A DNA stretch of 64,000 nucleotides from Halogeometricum sp. S1BR25-6 (GCF_031624495.1 NZ_JAMQOP010000003.1:1-64000), one strand, 5' to 3'; shown: positions 27,327 to 36,758, numbered from the stretch's first letter. The notes: generated by a model from the sequence alone, not told the origin. A program made the numbers and translations.

Positions 27327-28451
27327 CTACGATGTGACCCGGGTCTCGTTCCGCGATTTGAGGTCGGCGTCGTGCGTCAGCAGCGTCCCGTCCTCTCGGT
27401 CGAAGAGGTACGTTCGATTGACGTCGATACTGACCGCATCGCCCTCTCTGACCGGCTTTTCCTCGATTTCGACCACGCTGCGGAGCTCTCCGACTTCGCT
27501 GTCGACGTAGACGATTCCCTCGTCGCCGACCGACTCGACGAGGGATATCTCCCCGTCGAGTTCTCCGGAACCGTCCCGGTGGACGGTCGTGTGACGCGGG
27601 CGGAACCCGACCATCACCTTCTCGGGGACTTCTTCGTCGATACCGGTTCCGATTCTCCATCCGCTCTCCTCTACTTCCACGGTCCGGCCGTCCCCGTTCG
27701 GACAGGTCGCCGGCAGGAGATTGATCTCGGGCGACCCGATGAACTGCGCGACGAACGTGTTGTTTGGTTCGTGATACACCGCGTGGGGGGAGCCGTACTG
27801 CTGTATCTCGCCCTCGTCCATGACGAGCATTCGGTCCGAGAGCGTCATCGCCTCCTCTTGGTCGTGGGTGACGTACGTCATCGTCCCGCCGACCTCTCGC
27901 TGAATCTGCTGCAGTTCGACGCGCATCTCCTTTTTTAGCTTCGCGTCGAGGTCGCTCATCGGTTCGTCCAAGAGGTACGCCCTCGGAGAGCGGATGATGG
28001 ACCGCCCGATTGCGACTCGCTGCTGTTGGCCCCCGGAGAGGTCTCCCGGATACTTGTCCAGAAGCTCACCGATCTGAATCGTCTCGGCTACCTCCTGTGC
28101 CTCCTCGTACCGTTCTTCCTTCGAGTGGCCGCTCAGTTTGAGCGGGTACGAGATGTTCTGCCACACCTTCATGTGCGGGTAGAGGGTGATATCCTGAAAC
28201 ACGAACGCGAGGTTCCGGTGCTGCGGCGGGACGTCGGCGACCTCTTCGCCGCCCAGTTGGATACTCCCGCTGGTCGGCGTCTCCAACCCCGCGATACAGC
28301 GGAGCAGCGTCGTCTTCCCGCACCCGGACGGACCGACGATGCAGACGAACTCGCCGTCCTCGACCGTGAACGACACGTCGTCGACCGCTGTGATTGTGCC
28401 CGATTCGCCGCTGAACTCCTTCCGGAGTTCTTCTACTTGTATGTTTGTCAT
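27327..28451 (-). CDS. Sugar ABC transporter ATPase (MalK/UgpC type)
   Basis: A 374-aa ABC ATPase: Walker A GPSGCGKTT, Q-loop VFQDITLYPHM, signature LSGGQQQRVAIGRS, Walker B AYLLDEPMSDLD, switch His in VTHDQEEA. The C-terminal 130 residues are the MalK-type OB/TOBE regulatory domain (VGFRPRHTTV, GDAVSIDVNRTYLFD). It energises import by the two permeases upstream. It is the last gene of a four-gene operon (binding protein, two permeases, ATPase), 24 nt after the second permease. Confidence 0.95.
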   Translation of the reverse strand: MTNIQVEELRKEFSGESGTITAVDDVSFTVEDGEFVCIVGPSGCGKTTLLRCIAGLETPTSGSIQLGGEEVADVPPQHRNLAFVFQDITLYPHMKVWQNISYPLKLSGHSKEERYEEAQEVAETIQIGELLDKYPGDLSGGQQQRVAIGRSIIRSPRAYLLDEPMSDLDAKLKKEMRVELQQIQREVGGTMTYVTHDQEEAMTLSDRMLVMDEGEIQQYGSPHAVYHEPNNTFVAQFIGSPEINLLPATCPNGDGRTVEVEESGWRIGTGIDEEVPEKVMVGFRPRHTTVHRDGSGELDGEISLVESVGDEGIVYVDSEVGELRSVVEIEEKPVREGDAVSIDVNRTYLFDREDGTLLTHDADLKSRNETRVTS

Positions 28452-28475
28452 TTTGGATCAGTCTGTCTCGTCGCG

Positions 28476-29330
28476 TTACGCGGTCGCTTTGTACCCTTCG
28501 AGCAGGTACTTCTGAAGGAAGTACACCATGAGGAACGCCGGGATGACGATCGTGAACGCGATAGCCATCACCTGATTCCAGAACACGTAGTTCTGCACGG
28601 CGTACTGCGTGATACCGGTGGTGAGCGGTCGGAGCGCATCCTCGGAGATGAGCACCTTCGGGTAGGTGTAGTTGTTCCAGGCGGACTGGAACGCGAAGAT
28701 ACCGACCGCAATCATCCCCGGCGCCGCCTGCGGAAGCGCGACGTCCTTGAACGAGTGCCAGCGCGACCCGCCGGCCATCCAGACCGACTCCTCGTAGTCG
28801 AGGGGGACGGTCTGGAAGAACAGCCACATCGTCCAGATGCCGAAGGGGAGCGGCACGGACGCCTCGGCGATGACGAGGCCGAACAGGGAGTTGAGCAGCC
28901 CCAGTTCCCGCCAGATCTGGTACATGGGGAGCGACAGCAGCAGCGGCGGGAACATGTACCCGAAGAGGATGAGCCGCGCGAGCCACTTCTTCCCCCGGAA
29001 CTGCACGCGAGTCAGTCCGTACCCGGCGAGCGTCGACGCGACGACGGTGAAGACGACGACGCCGGCGGCGACGACCAGGCTGTTCCGGTAGTAGGTGAAG
29101 AAGTTCGACGCGAAGAACACCTGCCGGATCGGCTCTAAGGTGATACTGGAGAAGATACGCGAGATGTTCCCGGACAGCAGCGCCTCCAGACCGCTGAAGG
29201 CGCCGATGACCAGCCAGATGATGGGCACCATCAGCGTGAGCAGCGTCGCCCAGACGACGATCTGATAGGATATCGATTTGATTCGAGCCGCCTGCCGGTA
29301 ACTGAGGTAGGTGCCGACGATCTGCGTCAT
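28476..29330 (-). CDS. Sugar ABC transporter permease (MalG type)
   Basis: A 284-aa membrane protein with six helices. The EAA loop that contacts the ATPase reads ESVWMAGGSRWHSFKDVALP and TYYRNSLVVA lies before helix 2. It is the inner-membrane partner of the MalF-type permease, with which it overlaps by 4 nt (ATGA). It ends in the common tail YLLEGYKATA. Confidence 0.93.
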   Translation of the reverse strand: MTQIVGTYLSYRQAARIKSISYQIVVWATLLTLMVPIIWLVIGAFSGLEALLSGNISRIFSSITLEPIRQVFFASNFFTYYRNSLVVAAGVVVFTVVASTLAGYGLTRVQFRGKKWLARLILFGYMFPPLLLSLPMYQIWRELGLLNSLFGLVIAEASVPLPFGIWTMWLFFQTVPLDYEESVWMAGGSRWHSFKDVALPQAAPGMIAVGIFAFQSAWNNYTYPKVLISEDALRPLTTGITQYAVQNYVFWNQVMAIAFTIVIPAFLMVYFLQKYLLEGYKATA

Positions 29331-30289
29331 GCGACGCGCACCTCCTCTTCCGGCCGCGCCACTCGGAAGTACAGCACCGACCAGAGGGCGAGGAACACGA
29401 ACATCAGCGCCGCGATGGCCGCCGCCTGACCGAGTTCGTACTGGTTGAACGCGATCTCGTACGCGAGCAGCGGTATCGTCGTGGTGGTCTGTCCGGGCCC
29501 GCCGCGGGTCATGATGTAGATGATGTCGAACTTGTTGAACATCCACAGCGTCCGGAGCAGCGCAGCGATGAGGATGACGTTCTGGATGCGCGGCAGCGTC
29601 ACGTCGCGGAACTTCTGCCACGCGTTCGCCCCGCACATGGTCGCGCCCTCGTAGAAGTGGTCCGGGATGGACTGCAGGCGCGCGAGCGTCAGCAGCGTGA
29701 CGAACACAGCGAACTTCCAGGAGGCGACGACCATGATGGTCGCCATCGCCGTCTCCGGGAGGCCGAGGAACGCGACCGGTTGGTCGAGGAGGCCGACCCG
29801 GAGGAGCGCGAGGTTGACGATGCCGTACTGCGCGTTGAGCATGAACTGTCCGACCATCCCGATGACGACGGCGGGCACCATGTACGGTAAGAGCGCGAGC
29901 GCTCGCGCGAGCACGTCCCCTCGGAAGTCCTTGTTGACGAGGAGCGCCAACCCGACGCCGAGGACGAGTTGGATGGCGACGGAGCCGAAGCCGAAGACGA
30001 GGCTCCTGACGAACGCGTTCTGGAACCCGCTGGAGGTCAGGATATCGACGAACCGGCCGGGACCGACCCAGGTCCAGACGGGGTTCAGCGTCGACACCTC
30101 GTAGAGGCTGAGGTTGAACGCCCACGCCATCGGGAGGATGGCGACCAGGAAGAACAGCGCGAGCGCCGGCCCCAGACAGACGACGAGCAGGGCGTACTCG
30201 TTCTCGAAGAGGTCGCCGAGGTAGCTGTTCGTCGTACGCGTCCACCTGCGCGGAACGAGCGAGCTGACGTAGTCAGTTGCCGAAGACAT
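29327..30289 (-). CDS. Sugar ABC transporter permease (MalF type)
   Basis: A 320-aa membrane protein with six to seven helices. The EAA loop is GATMCGANAWQKFRDVTLP, followed by LPRIQNV and TRGGPGQTT, a conserved MalF-type stretch. The ATG at 30289 lies 9 nt after the binding-protein stop, with gaggg just before it. An in-frame GTG at 30301 that overlaps the stop is the alternative. It sits in the middle of the sugar importer operon. Confidence 0.92.
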   Translation of the reverse strand: MSSATDYVSSLVPRRWTRTTNSYLGDLFENEYALLVVCLGPALALFFLVAILPMAWAFNLSLYEVSTLNPVWTWVGPGRFVDILTSSGFQNAFVRSLVFGFGSVAIQLVLGVGLALLVNKDFRGDVLARALALLPYMVPAVVIGMVGQFMLNAQYGIVNLALLRVGLLDQPVAFLGLPETAMATIMVVASWKFAVFVTLLTLARLQSIPDHFYEGATMCGANAWQKFRDVTLPRIQNVILIAALLRTLWMFNKFDIIYIMTRGGPGQTTTTIPLLAYEIAFNQYELGQAAAIAALMFVFLALWSVLYFRVARPEEEVRVA

Positions 30290-30297
30290 CCCTCGTC

Positions 30298-31716
30298 TCA
30301 CTCCATCCCGGTGCTGCTGCGGAGTTCTTCGGCCGCGTTGTCTATCGCCTGTTCGACGGATGTGTTCCCCTGCGTGACGTCGTAGAACATCTGTCCGAGT
30401 TGGAACGACGTGAACGCGGGCGCGGCGTACGGGTTCGGCGGGTCCGTCTCGGCCGTGAACGGCTGTGAGTTGCCTCCGAAGAGGGCGTCACGTTCGCCCT
30501 GAATCGTCTCCTCGGAGAAGTTCTCGTTGAGGTAGTCCCACCCTTCTCGGTACCGCGACCCCGGTTCGTACCAACTTTCGTAGATCGGGATGTTGTGGAA
30601 CCGAAGCGCGCGCGCGTACTCGACGAGTCGTTCGCCGGTCACCATGTACTGGACGAACTCCTTCGCCCCCTCGGGATTGGCGGAGCCCTGAACCAAGGCG
30701 TAACCGGTCGCCGCGGAGTTGCCCATCGGCGCGTCCCGGTTCGAGGCGTTGTAGGGGTTCGAGACCCGCTTGGTCGACTCCGCCCACGGCCGGTCCTGCG
30801 CGATGGACTGCGTCTTCGGGCGGCCGCCCGAGTAGACTGCCGTCGCCGTCGTCCCGCCGGTGTAGGACTCGTATATCTCACCCCAGTCCCAGTTCGTGGC
30901 GGTGGGGGAGTACTCGGTCATCTCCTTCGTGTACTCCAAGACCTCCCGCACTCGCTCGCGGTTGCTCCCCGAGTCGAGTGCGACCTGCACGGTGCCGTCC
31001 GACCGCCGCGCCACCTGGGCGTCGTTGCCCCAGAGGCGACACCAGGCGTGATACGACCCGTACACCGTCGCCGACGTCGTGTAGCCGAGTCCGAGGAGGT
31101 CGTTGTCGGCCTCGGTGATCATCCGCGCGGCCTCGCGCTCTTTTTCCCACGTGGTCGGCGCCGGCGCGCCGAGTTCGTCGTAGACGTCCGAACGGTACCA
31201 GTTGTTCGTCACCGACGCCACCGCCGGGACGAGTCGCGGTTCGCCCTCGTAGCTGAACTTGAAGTTGTCCGGTATCTCCTCCTCTTGCTCTTCGACCGCG
31301 CTGATCACGTCTCCGACCGGACGGAGGATACCTTGCACCGCGTACGCGCCGATGCGGAACTGCTCGGCGTTGATGATATCCGGCGGATTCCCGCCCTGAA
31401 TCAACTGCGCGACGCGGCGGCCGTAGTCGCCGCCGATTTCGGTGAACTCGATGTCGACCGGGATGCCCCGCTCCTCTTCGAACTGGTCGGCGAACCCGTT
31501 CAGCATCTCCTTGAACTTGGGGGAGTTGTTGTTCGAGACGAACTTCACCGGTTCCGAGTTCGCCGTTCCCCCGCCGCCCGTCGTCGCACCGCTGCCGCCG
31601 CTTCCGCCCGAACAGCCCGCCATCCCCATCGCGACGCCGGTCGCGCCGGCGGTAGTCAGAAATCGCCGCCGTGATACTCGTTCGGTCCCGCCCTCGGTCC
31701 TGCCTTTTCGATCCAT
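30298..31716 (-). CDS. Sugar ABC transporter substrate-binding lipoprotein
   Basis: A 472-aa cluster B binding protein. Tat motif SRRRFLTTAG and lipobox MAGC precede a Gly/Ser/Thr linker. The mature domain starts near VKFVSNNNSP and contains GIPVDIEFTEIG and AYAVQGILRPVGD. Likely ligands are oligosaccharides or glycosides, given glycosidase genes at both ends of this region. I use ATG 31716 (MDRKGRTEGG). The in-frame ATG at 31743 lies inside the TATA box and cannot be on the mRNA if that box is used. First gene of the operon. Confidence 0.93.
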   Translation of the reverse strand: MDRKGRTEGGTERVSRRRFLTTAGATGVAMGMAGCSGGSGGSGATTGGGGTANSEPVKFVSNNNSPKFKEMLNGFADQFEEERGIPVDIEFTEIGGDYGRRVAQLIQGGNPPDIINAEQFRIGAYAVQGILRPVGDVISAVEEQEEEIPDNFKFSYEGEPRLVPAVASVTNNWYRSDVYDELGAPAPTTWEKEREAARMITEADNDLLGLGYTTSATVYGSYHAWCRLWGNDAQVARRSDGTVQVALDSGSNRERVREVLEYTKEMTEYSPTATNWDWGEIYESYTGGTTATAVYSGGRPKTQSIAQDRPWAESTKRVSNPYNASNRDAPMGNSAATGYALVQGSANPEGAKEFVQYMVTGERLVEYARALRFHNIPIYESWYEPGSRYREGWDYLNENFSEETIQGERDALFGGNSQPFTAETDPPNPYAAPAFTSFQLGQMFYDVTQGNTSVEQAIDNAAEELRSSTGME

Positions 31717-31742
31717 ACCGGGCGAGAAGCTCGTATCATACA

Positions 31743-31750
31743 CGTTTAAA
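31743..31750 (-). promoter_or_regulatory. TATA box of the sugar importer operon
   Basis: Minus-strand tttaaacg lies about 30 nt before ATG 31716, in an AT-rich patch (31741-31795) containing ataattaatcac. A TrmB-type sugar regulator could bind here; the window ends with such a gene. Confidence 0.6.
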
Positions 31751-31923
31751 TGTTATTGATAATTGAGCGCATAAACCAATAATTAATCACACATACGTCC
31801 GAAGAGAAGTCTCGATTCGGGGTGTTTCGGCGGGAGGGTCGGTGCTGACCGACGCGTGGGTCACCGCCGTAACGCCCGCGTGCACGACCGCCGGTTATGT
31901 TCTCCGGCGTCGCCTCTCCGGTT

Positions 31924-32766
31924 CTACCGCTCTCTCGACGAGACGAACGCTCGCGTCAGCGCGGCGATTTCCGACCGGAACGCCGCCACGTCCACGTCGC
32001 TCTCGCGGTGCGCGAGTCGCCGGTGCTCCTCCCGCATCACGTCCTCGTACACGCGGTCGTACAGCACGTCCGCCGTCACGGTCCACCCCATCGCCTCGAT
32101 TCGGTCCGCGACGCGTTCGAACCGCTGTTGCGTCGCACACTCCTGTGCGAACTCTTCGGCCGAGACGTTGACCGGGTTCGGGTCTCGCTCGCGGAACTCG
32201 GCGTGCAGCAGTCGAGCGCGCCCGCCGCGTTTGTTCCGAATCAGCACGCCCTTGGCCGGTCCGTCGTACCACGCCGACCGCGGGACGACGTACGACTCGG
32301 GGTCGAAGTCGCGGGTGTTCCGCTCTCGTTCGACGGCGTTCACCGGCCGGAGGCCGAGGCGCTCGAATATCTTCTCGGCGGTGTCGGGCGGCCGGAACCC
32401 GTCGGCCGACGCCGACCAGACGTCGACGCCGAGAAACGAGGGGATGCGCTCCCAGTCGTACTCGGTCGACCGTCGCTGGGTCGACCATCCGAAGAAGACC
32501 ACGCTCTTCGGGTCGGCGACGGCGTTCCGGAGCGACTCGCGGTCGAGGTTCTCGCGAACGTGCCGGACGGCGTGCTGGTACGGCGCGGGGACGTCGTCGG
32601 GGCCGTCGTAGACGCGCGTCTCGTCACCGAAGCGGAGGACTCCGCCGTCGCCGAGTCGGAACCGAAGTCCAGCGCCGTCGACGAGTTCGAGCAACCAGAG
32701 ATGCCCGCGCTCGAACATCTCGGCGGGCGCGTCCGCGGCGGTCGGTGTCGTCGGAAAATCCTTCAT
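31924..32766 (-). CDS. RNA/DNA-ligase-fold protein with degenerate catalytic motifs
   Basis: A 280-aa protein with the layout of small haloarchaeal ATP-dependent RNA-ligase-like proteins: LWLLELVDGAG (27-33) in the motif I position, SVVFFGWST (88-96) for motif III, GPAKGVLIRN (169-178) for motif IV and GGRARLLHAEF for motif V. The nucleotidyl-accepting lysine of KxDG is Leu28, the motif III Glu is Trp94 and the motif IV Glu is Lys172. The motif V lysines are Arg. The fold seems kept but ligation chemistry should be lost. It may bind RNA or nucleotide. It is a single gene between the importer operon and a lipoprotein. Confidence 0.7.
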   Translation of the reverse strand: MKDFPTTPTAADAPAEMFERGHLWLLELVDGAGLRFRLGDGGVLRFGDETRVYDGPDDVPAPYQHAVRHVRENLDRESLRNAVADPKSVVFFGWSTQRRSTEYDWERIPSFLGVDVWSASADGFRPPDTAEKIFERLGLRPVNAVERERNTRDFDPESYVVPRSAWYDGPAKGVLIRNKRGGRARLLHAEFRERDPNPVNVSAEEFAQECATQQRFERVADRIEAMGWTVTADVLYDRVYEDVMREEHRRLAHRESDVDVAAFRSEIAALTRAFVSSRER

Positions 32767-33227
32767 GGGAGATGTCTACGGTCGTCGAGTCGTCCGTTCG
32801 GCACCGCGGATGAAAAGCTATCCCTGCTCGGAGGGTGGGTCGAGCGGGTGCGCGGACGCTCGGATACGGCTACGCCCGCCCGCGACTCCGACGGCCCGCA
32901 CTCGACCGAACCCCGTTCGGCGTCTCTTCGGGCGTCGGTCGCGAACGGATTGTGTTCTACTTCTATTTATCCCTGGGTTCGGTCGGAAAGAGACTCGATT
33001 ACCGCTTTTATTCGGCTACCGGGTGCTCTCGGTCTCGTTATCCACGAGTACGTTAGTGTACAGGGAAGATTTGAGACCGAATACACAACTCAAGCTTTGC
33101 GTGCGGCGCTAACACGACCCAGTTTCCCCAATCTCTGCGAGTACTTCCGAATCGAGCGTTCTCCTCGTCGCGAAACGACCCCCTTCGCGGAGAAAAGCTA
33201 TACGGCTGCCTGTCACTACTGCGACAC
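32767..33227. other. Intergenic region between divergent genes
   Basis: No gene with coding bias. It includes a GC-rich half and an AT-richer half (32950-33110). The rightward promoter (33197-33205) is at the end. Nothing else is recognised. Confidence 0.4.
33197..33205 (+). promoter_or_regulatory. TATA box of the Tat lipoprotein gene
   Basis: gctatacgg is centred 27 nt before the GTG at 33228, supporting a leaderless GTG start. Confidence 0.55.
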
Positions 33228-33965
33228 GTGTCCTCCAGACGGAACTTCATCCGACGGGCCGGCGCGACGGCCGCGGTCGGAGTGGTGGCGGCGACGGCCG
33301 GTTGCCTGAACGGCGGGGTCGTCCGCACGAAACTCGGCGGCGGTTCGACCGATACGGTCGACCTCTCCTCGCCCGACGACGACGTCTTCATCCATCCGGA
33401 CCAGTTCGACGCGTACCGCAACCGGATGCGAGCGGAGTACGGTGCGGCGGCGATTCCGTGGTCGGACCCCCATTCGTCCCCCGGTCGATTTTTCGGCGCC
33501 CACGCGCGCCGGATGGAGATCGTTCGGAGCCGACGGTTCGCGCTTCAGGACGCGGCCTTGCTCGTCCACCGTCTCGCGGACGACCGGTACCGCCTGCGCC
33601 TGTGGTCCGCCGGTCGACTCCTCGGGAAGCGCTACGAGGTCGACCCGTGGGGCTACTACACCGAGGAACCGGCGTTCACGTGGCTCGAACAGGAGATCGA
33701 AGCTGATTCCGGCGACCGCCTCTCCGCGGCCCGTTCTCTCTCGACCGACGGCGGTCGAGTCGGCGTCGCGGGCGGCGCGGTGACGGTGCCCGACGGCTCC
33801 TACGAGTCGGGTATCGGAGGCGAGACGTACCGGTCGCGCTGGGAGGGGTTCCACACCGGCGTCGTCCCGCTTCTCGGCGCGTGCGAACTGTCGGTCGCCG
33901 ACCCGTCGGAGCGCCGGTTCACCTGGCGTCTCTCCAACGGCGTCGGCATCCGAACGCCGTACTGA
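33228..33965 (+). CDS. Tat-exported lipoprotein of unknown function
   Basis: A 245-aa protein. The GTG start is followed by SSRRNFIRRAG (Tat motif), a short hydrophobic core and the lipobox ATAGC, then a charged mature domain with several Trp and Tyr residues (WGYYTEEPAFTWLEQE). No known domain is recognised. It is convergent with the DUF2264 gene (69 nt between stops). A role in carbohydrate binding or surface stability is possible from context only. Confidence 0.75.
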   Translation: MSSRRNFIRRAGATAAVGVVAATAGCLNGGVVRTKLGGGSTDTVDLSSPDDDVFIHPDQFDAYRNRMRAEYGAAAIPWSDPHSSPGRFFGAHARRMEIVRSRRFALQDAALLVHRLADDRYRLRLWSAGRLLGKRYEVDPWGYYTEEPAFTWLEQEIEADSGDRLSAARSLSTDGGRVGVAGGAVTVPDGSYESGIGGETYRSRWEGFHTGVVPLLGACELSVADPSERRFTWRLSNGVGIRTPY

Positions 33966-34034
33966 TACCCGACTGCGACCGACGTCGGTAGGCACGCCGC
34001 ACGTCCTCCGCTCGGCGAACCTCCCGCACGCGAA

Positions 34035-35900
34035 TCACCGTTCCTCCGACGAACAGCGGAGCAGCGTTTCGCCGTCGGCCGTCTCGACGACGACGCCGCG
34101 GTCGGTCGCCTCGAATGACACATTCGGGTCGGCGTCCCACGCGCCGTCCGCGCGGGGGCTGGCGGCGACCGTGGACCCGAGCCAGTGCGTGCCCGACTCG
34201 TGCGTCGACCGGAGCGTCGGGACCACCGTTCGCGGGTGATAGAGGTTGGTGTTGGGTTCTTCGTCGACCACCGCGGCCGTCCGGCCGCCGAACCCGTCGG
34301 CAATACCGCTCACGCCGTTCGGGTACCGCGCGACGGCGGTCCCGCCTCGCGTGCGGTGGACGACCCCGTTTCCGTCCCCGTCGTCACCCGTCTTGTCGAG
34401 CGCGAATCCGCCCTCCTCGGCGTGGACGGTCCGGTCGGTCTCGATTCGGTGGACCCGCACGTGCCACGGGAGCGCGGGGGCGAGCCACGTTCGGACTCCG
34501 ACCCCATCCCACGGCTCCCACCGGACGGAGAGGGTCGTCCCGTCCATCTCGGTCGCCGTCGCCTCCCGAAGCGTGACGTACCTCGAGCCGTCGAGGCTGA
34601 GCGCGAGCGCGCTGTCGTGACCCGCCCGCCCCGCGCCCGGACGCCGGCTCGCGACCGAGAAGCCGAACCGTGCGGAGTAGGCGAACTTGGCGTACTTCTC
34701 GTGACCGTGCGGGCTCGTCTGGGGGAGCGACAGCGCGAACAGGTGGTCTCCCCCTTCGCTCCGGCAGACCAGCTTCCCGGCCTCGGGTTGGGTGGTAAGC
34801 GCCGGCAAATCGGGCAGTGGTTCCGCTTCGGCCCGCCAGAACGGGTGGTCGGCGGCAAGCGCGAGCGGGAAGAACGCCTTGAGCGCCCAGTAGGGGGAGT
34901 TTGGCGAGTTGTAACTCTCGGATATCTTCAGGGTGGGATAGCGGTAGCCCACTGACAGGAGTCCGCCGTCGGTGAATATCGGCTGGTCGAGCCACCAGCG
35001 GACGTTGCGCGCCCACAACCCTCTGATGGCCCCCCACGAGAGCGCGTCGGGTTTCGCGTCCGCGAACGCGAGGCCGCCCCAGAACGCGGCCTGCGCGAAC
35101 CGGTAGGTCAGACTCCGACCGTAGGGTATCGCGCGACCCGCCTCGTCGAACCAGTGGACGTACTCCGTCGCGAACGCCTTCGCGCGGGCGCGGAACCGCT
35201 CGGCCCGCTCGTCGCCGTCCTCGGCCATCGCGGCGTCGAGGAGGCCGTAGAACTGCATCGCCCACGGGAGGTAGTAGTCGACGGGACTCCCGCTCGCCCG
35301 CTCGGCCGGCCCGTCGGTGTACCAGCCGCCGCCGCGGGAGAACGACTCGAGTCGGTCGAGCGACGATTCTGTCCGGTCGGCGTCGTGCGGCGCCCCGACC
35401 GCTCGGAGGCCCCGGTTCACCATCACCCGGAAGAACAGCCAGTTGCAGTCGTGCAGTTCGGCGTCGTTTATCTGGTCGAGCCACGTCGCCAGCCGCTCGC
35501 GCTCAGTGTCCGAGAGCGGCTCCCACAGGTGTTCGGGAACGAGCGCGAGTCCGACGCCGATGGCCGCCATCTCGACGTGCTTCTGCGAGTAGTCTCCCGC
35601 GGCGCCCCAGTACTCCTCGTGTTCGGGGTTCGTGCCGTTGACGAGTCCCTCGCGAATCTGCGGCCAGCGCCCGACCTCGGCGTGAACGCCGAGCGGAACC
35701 AGCCCCCACAGCAGGCGCGAGAATCCTTCGAGTTCGGCCGCGGTGTCGGAGAAGTGTGCGCCCGTCGCCGTGGGTCGAATCCGCGCGTTGCCCGGACTGA
35801 CGTGTGCGAACAGCGGCTCGACCAGTTGCGCGGCGGCGCGCTGGAACTCCCCGCGCGTCCGGGGAGCGACGTCCACCGGGTTCGACCCTCTGGGATTCAT
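34035..35900 (-). CDS. DUF2264 (GH154-like) protein
   Basis: A 621-aa protein without a signal peptide. The N-terminal 360 residues form an alpha/alpha-barrel-like region with the DUF2264 hallmarks GFSRLLWGLVPLG, DCNWLFFRVMVN, GWYTDG and AIPYGRSLTYRFAQAAFW. The C-terminal 250 residues are beta-rich and close it. DUF2264 proteins are linked to polysaccharide (glucuronide) breakdown and some are classed GH154; the exact substrate is unknown. ATG 35900 lies about 28 nt from a TATA box (cacttatgt). This fits the sugar importer operon and the GH43 gene as a polysaccharide-use set. Confidence 0.83.
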   Translation of the reverse strand: MNPRGSNPVDVAPRTRGEFQRAAAQLVEPLFAHVSPGNARIRPTATGAHFSDTAAELEGFSRLLWGLVPLGVHAEVGRWPQIREGLVNGTNPEHEEYWGAAGDYSQKHVEMAAIGVGLALVPEHLWEPLSDTERERLATWLDQINDAELHDCNWLFFRVMVNRGLRAVGAPHDADRTESSLDRLESFSRGGGWYTDGPAERASGSPVDYYLPWAMQFYGLLDAAMAEDGDERAERFRARAKAFATEYVHWFDEAGRAIPYGRSLTYRFAQAAFWGGLAFADAKPDALSWGAIRGLWARNVRWWLDQPIFTDGGLLSVGYRYPTLKISESYNSPNSPYWALKAFFPLALAADHPFWRAEAEPLPDLPALTTQPEAGKLVCRSEGGDHLFALSLPQTSPHGHEKYAKFAYSARFGFSVASRRPGAGRAGHDSALALSLDGSRYVTLREATATEMDGTTLSVRWEPWDGVGVRTWLAPALPWHVRVHRIETDRTVHAEEGGFALDKTGDDGDGNGVVHRTRGGTAVARYPNGVSGIADGFGGRTAAVVDEEPNTNLYHPRTVVPTLRSTHESGTHWLGSTVAASPRADGAWDADPNVSFEATDRGVVVETADGETLLRCSSEER

Positions 35901-35960
35901 ACTCGCACGTACACGATTTGTCACATAAGTGTACTGCCGCGTTCCGGCGGGTAGCGGGGG

Positions 35961-36758
35961 TCACTCGCCGCGCCGCAGGCGCCGCCGCGCCGACTCGACG
36001 GTCAGCGGAAGGTCGTCCCGCTCGACGATTCCCTCGAACAGTCGAACCGCGGCGGGCGGCCGCAGACCGTGGTTTTCCAGCAGCGACCGGTCGGTGAGTA
36101 TCTCCCGAACGGGGCCGTCGGCGGCGACCGAGCCGTCCCGACTCACGAGTACGACCCGTTCTGCCACCTTAGGGACGACGTCGACCGAGGGGGTGAACCA
36201 TAGGAGGGTCCCCTCGCGGTCGGTCACCAGTTCGCGGATTCGCTCCCGGTACCGGGCGTCGACGGCGCCGAACGGTTCGTCCAAGAGGAGCACCTCGGGG
36301 TCGAACGCGAGAACGCTCGCCACCGCGGCCCGCTGTTTCTCGCCGCCGGAGAGGCGGAACGGCGGGCGGTCGAGCAGCGCCTCCAACCCGAGTTCTGCGG
36401 CGAGTTCGCCCACGCGCCGCCGCGCCGCCTCCCGCGAGTGTCCGAGTTGGGCGGGACCGTACTCGACGTCCTCGCGGACGGTCGTGTTGAACAGGTAGTC
36501 GTCCGGGTCCTGCAGCAGCACGCCGAGGCGGTCCCGGACCGCCTCCGCGTCGTCCGTTTCCCCGAAGTACGTCACCGTCCCCGCGGTCGGTTCGACGAGG
36601 CCCCCGAGGGCGAGTTGGAGCGTGCTCTTGCCCGACCCGTTCGCCCCGACGACGGCGACGCGTTCTCCCGGTTCGACGGTGAGGTCGACGCCTCGAACCG
36701 CGGCCGTGCCGTCGGCGTACTCGTAGGTCAGCCCGCGGGCTTCGATTACGGGAGCCAT
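35961..36758 (-). CDS. cbiO: ECF metal transporter ATPase (CbiO/NikO)
   Basis: A 265-aa ABC ATPase: Walker A GANGSGKST, Q-loop LLQDPDDYLFN (typical of ECF ATPases), signature LSGGEKQRAAVAS, Walker B VLLLDEPFGAVD. The switch-loop His expected after Walker B is missing: LLWFTPSVDVV stands where relatives have THD. Gene order CbiM-CbiN-CbiQ-CbiO with overlaps marks one operon for nickel or cobalt uptake. It overlaps cbiQ by 13 nt. A divergent NikR gene favours nickel. Confidence 0.9.
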   Translation of the reverse strand: MAPVIEARGLTYEYADGTAAVRGVDLTVEPGERVAVVGANGSGKSTLQLALGGLVEPTAGTVTYFGETDDAEAVRDRLGVLLQDPDDYLFNTTVREDVEYGPAQLGHSREAARRRVGELAAELGLEALLDRPPFRLSGGEKQRAAVASVLAFDPEVLLLDEPFGAVDARYRERIRELVTDREGTLLWFTPSVDVVPKVAERVVLVSRDGSVAADGPVREILTDRSLLENHGLRPPAAVRLFEGIVERDDLPLTVESARRRLRRGE

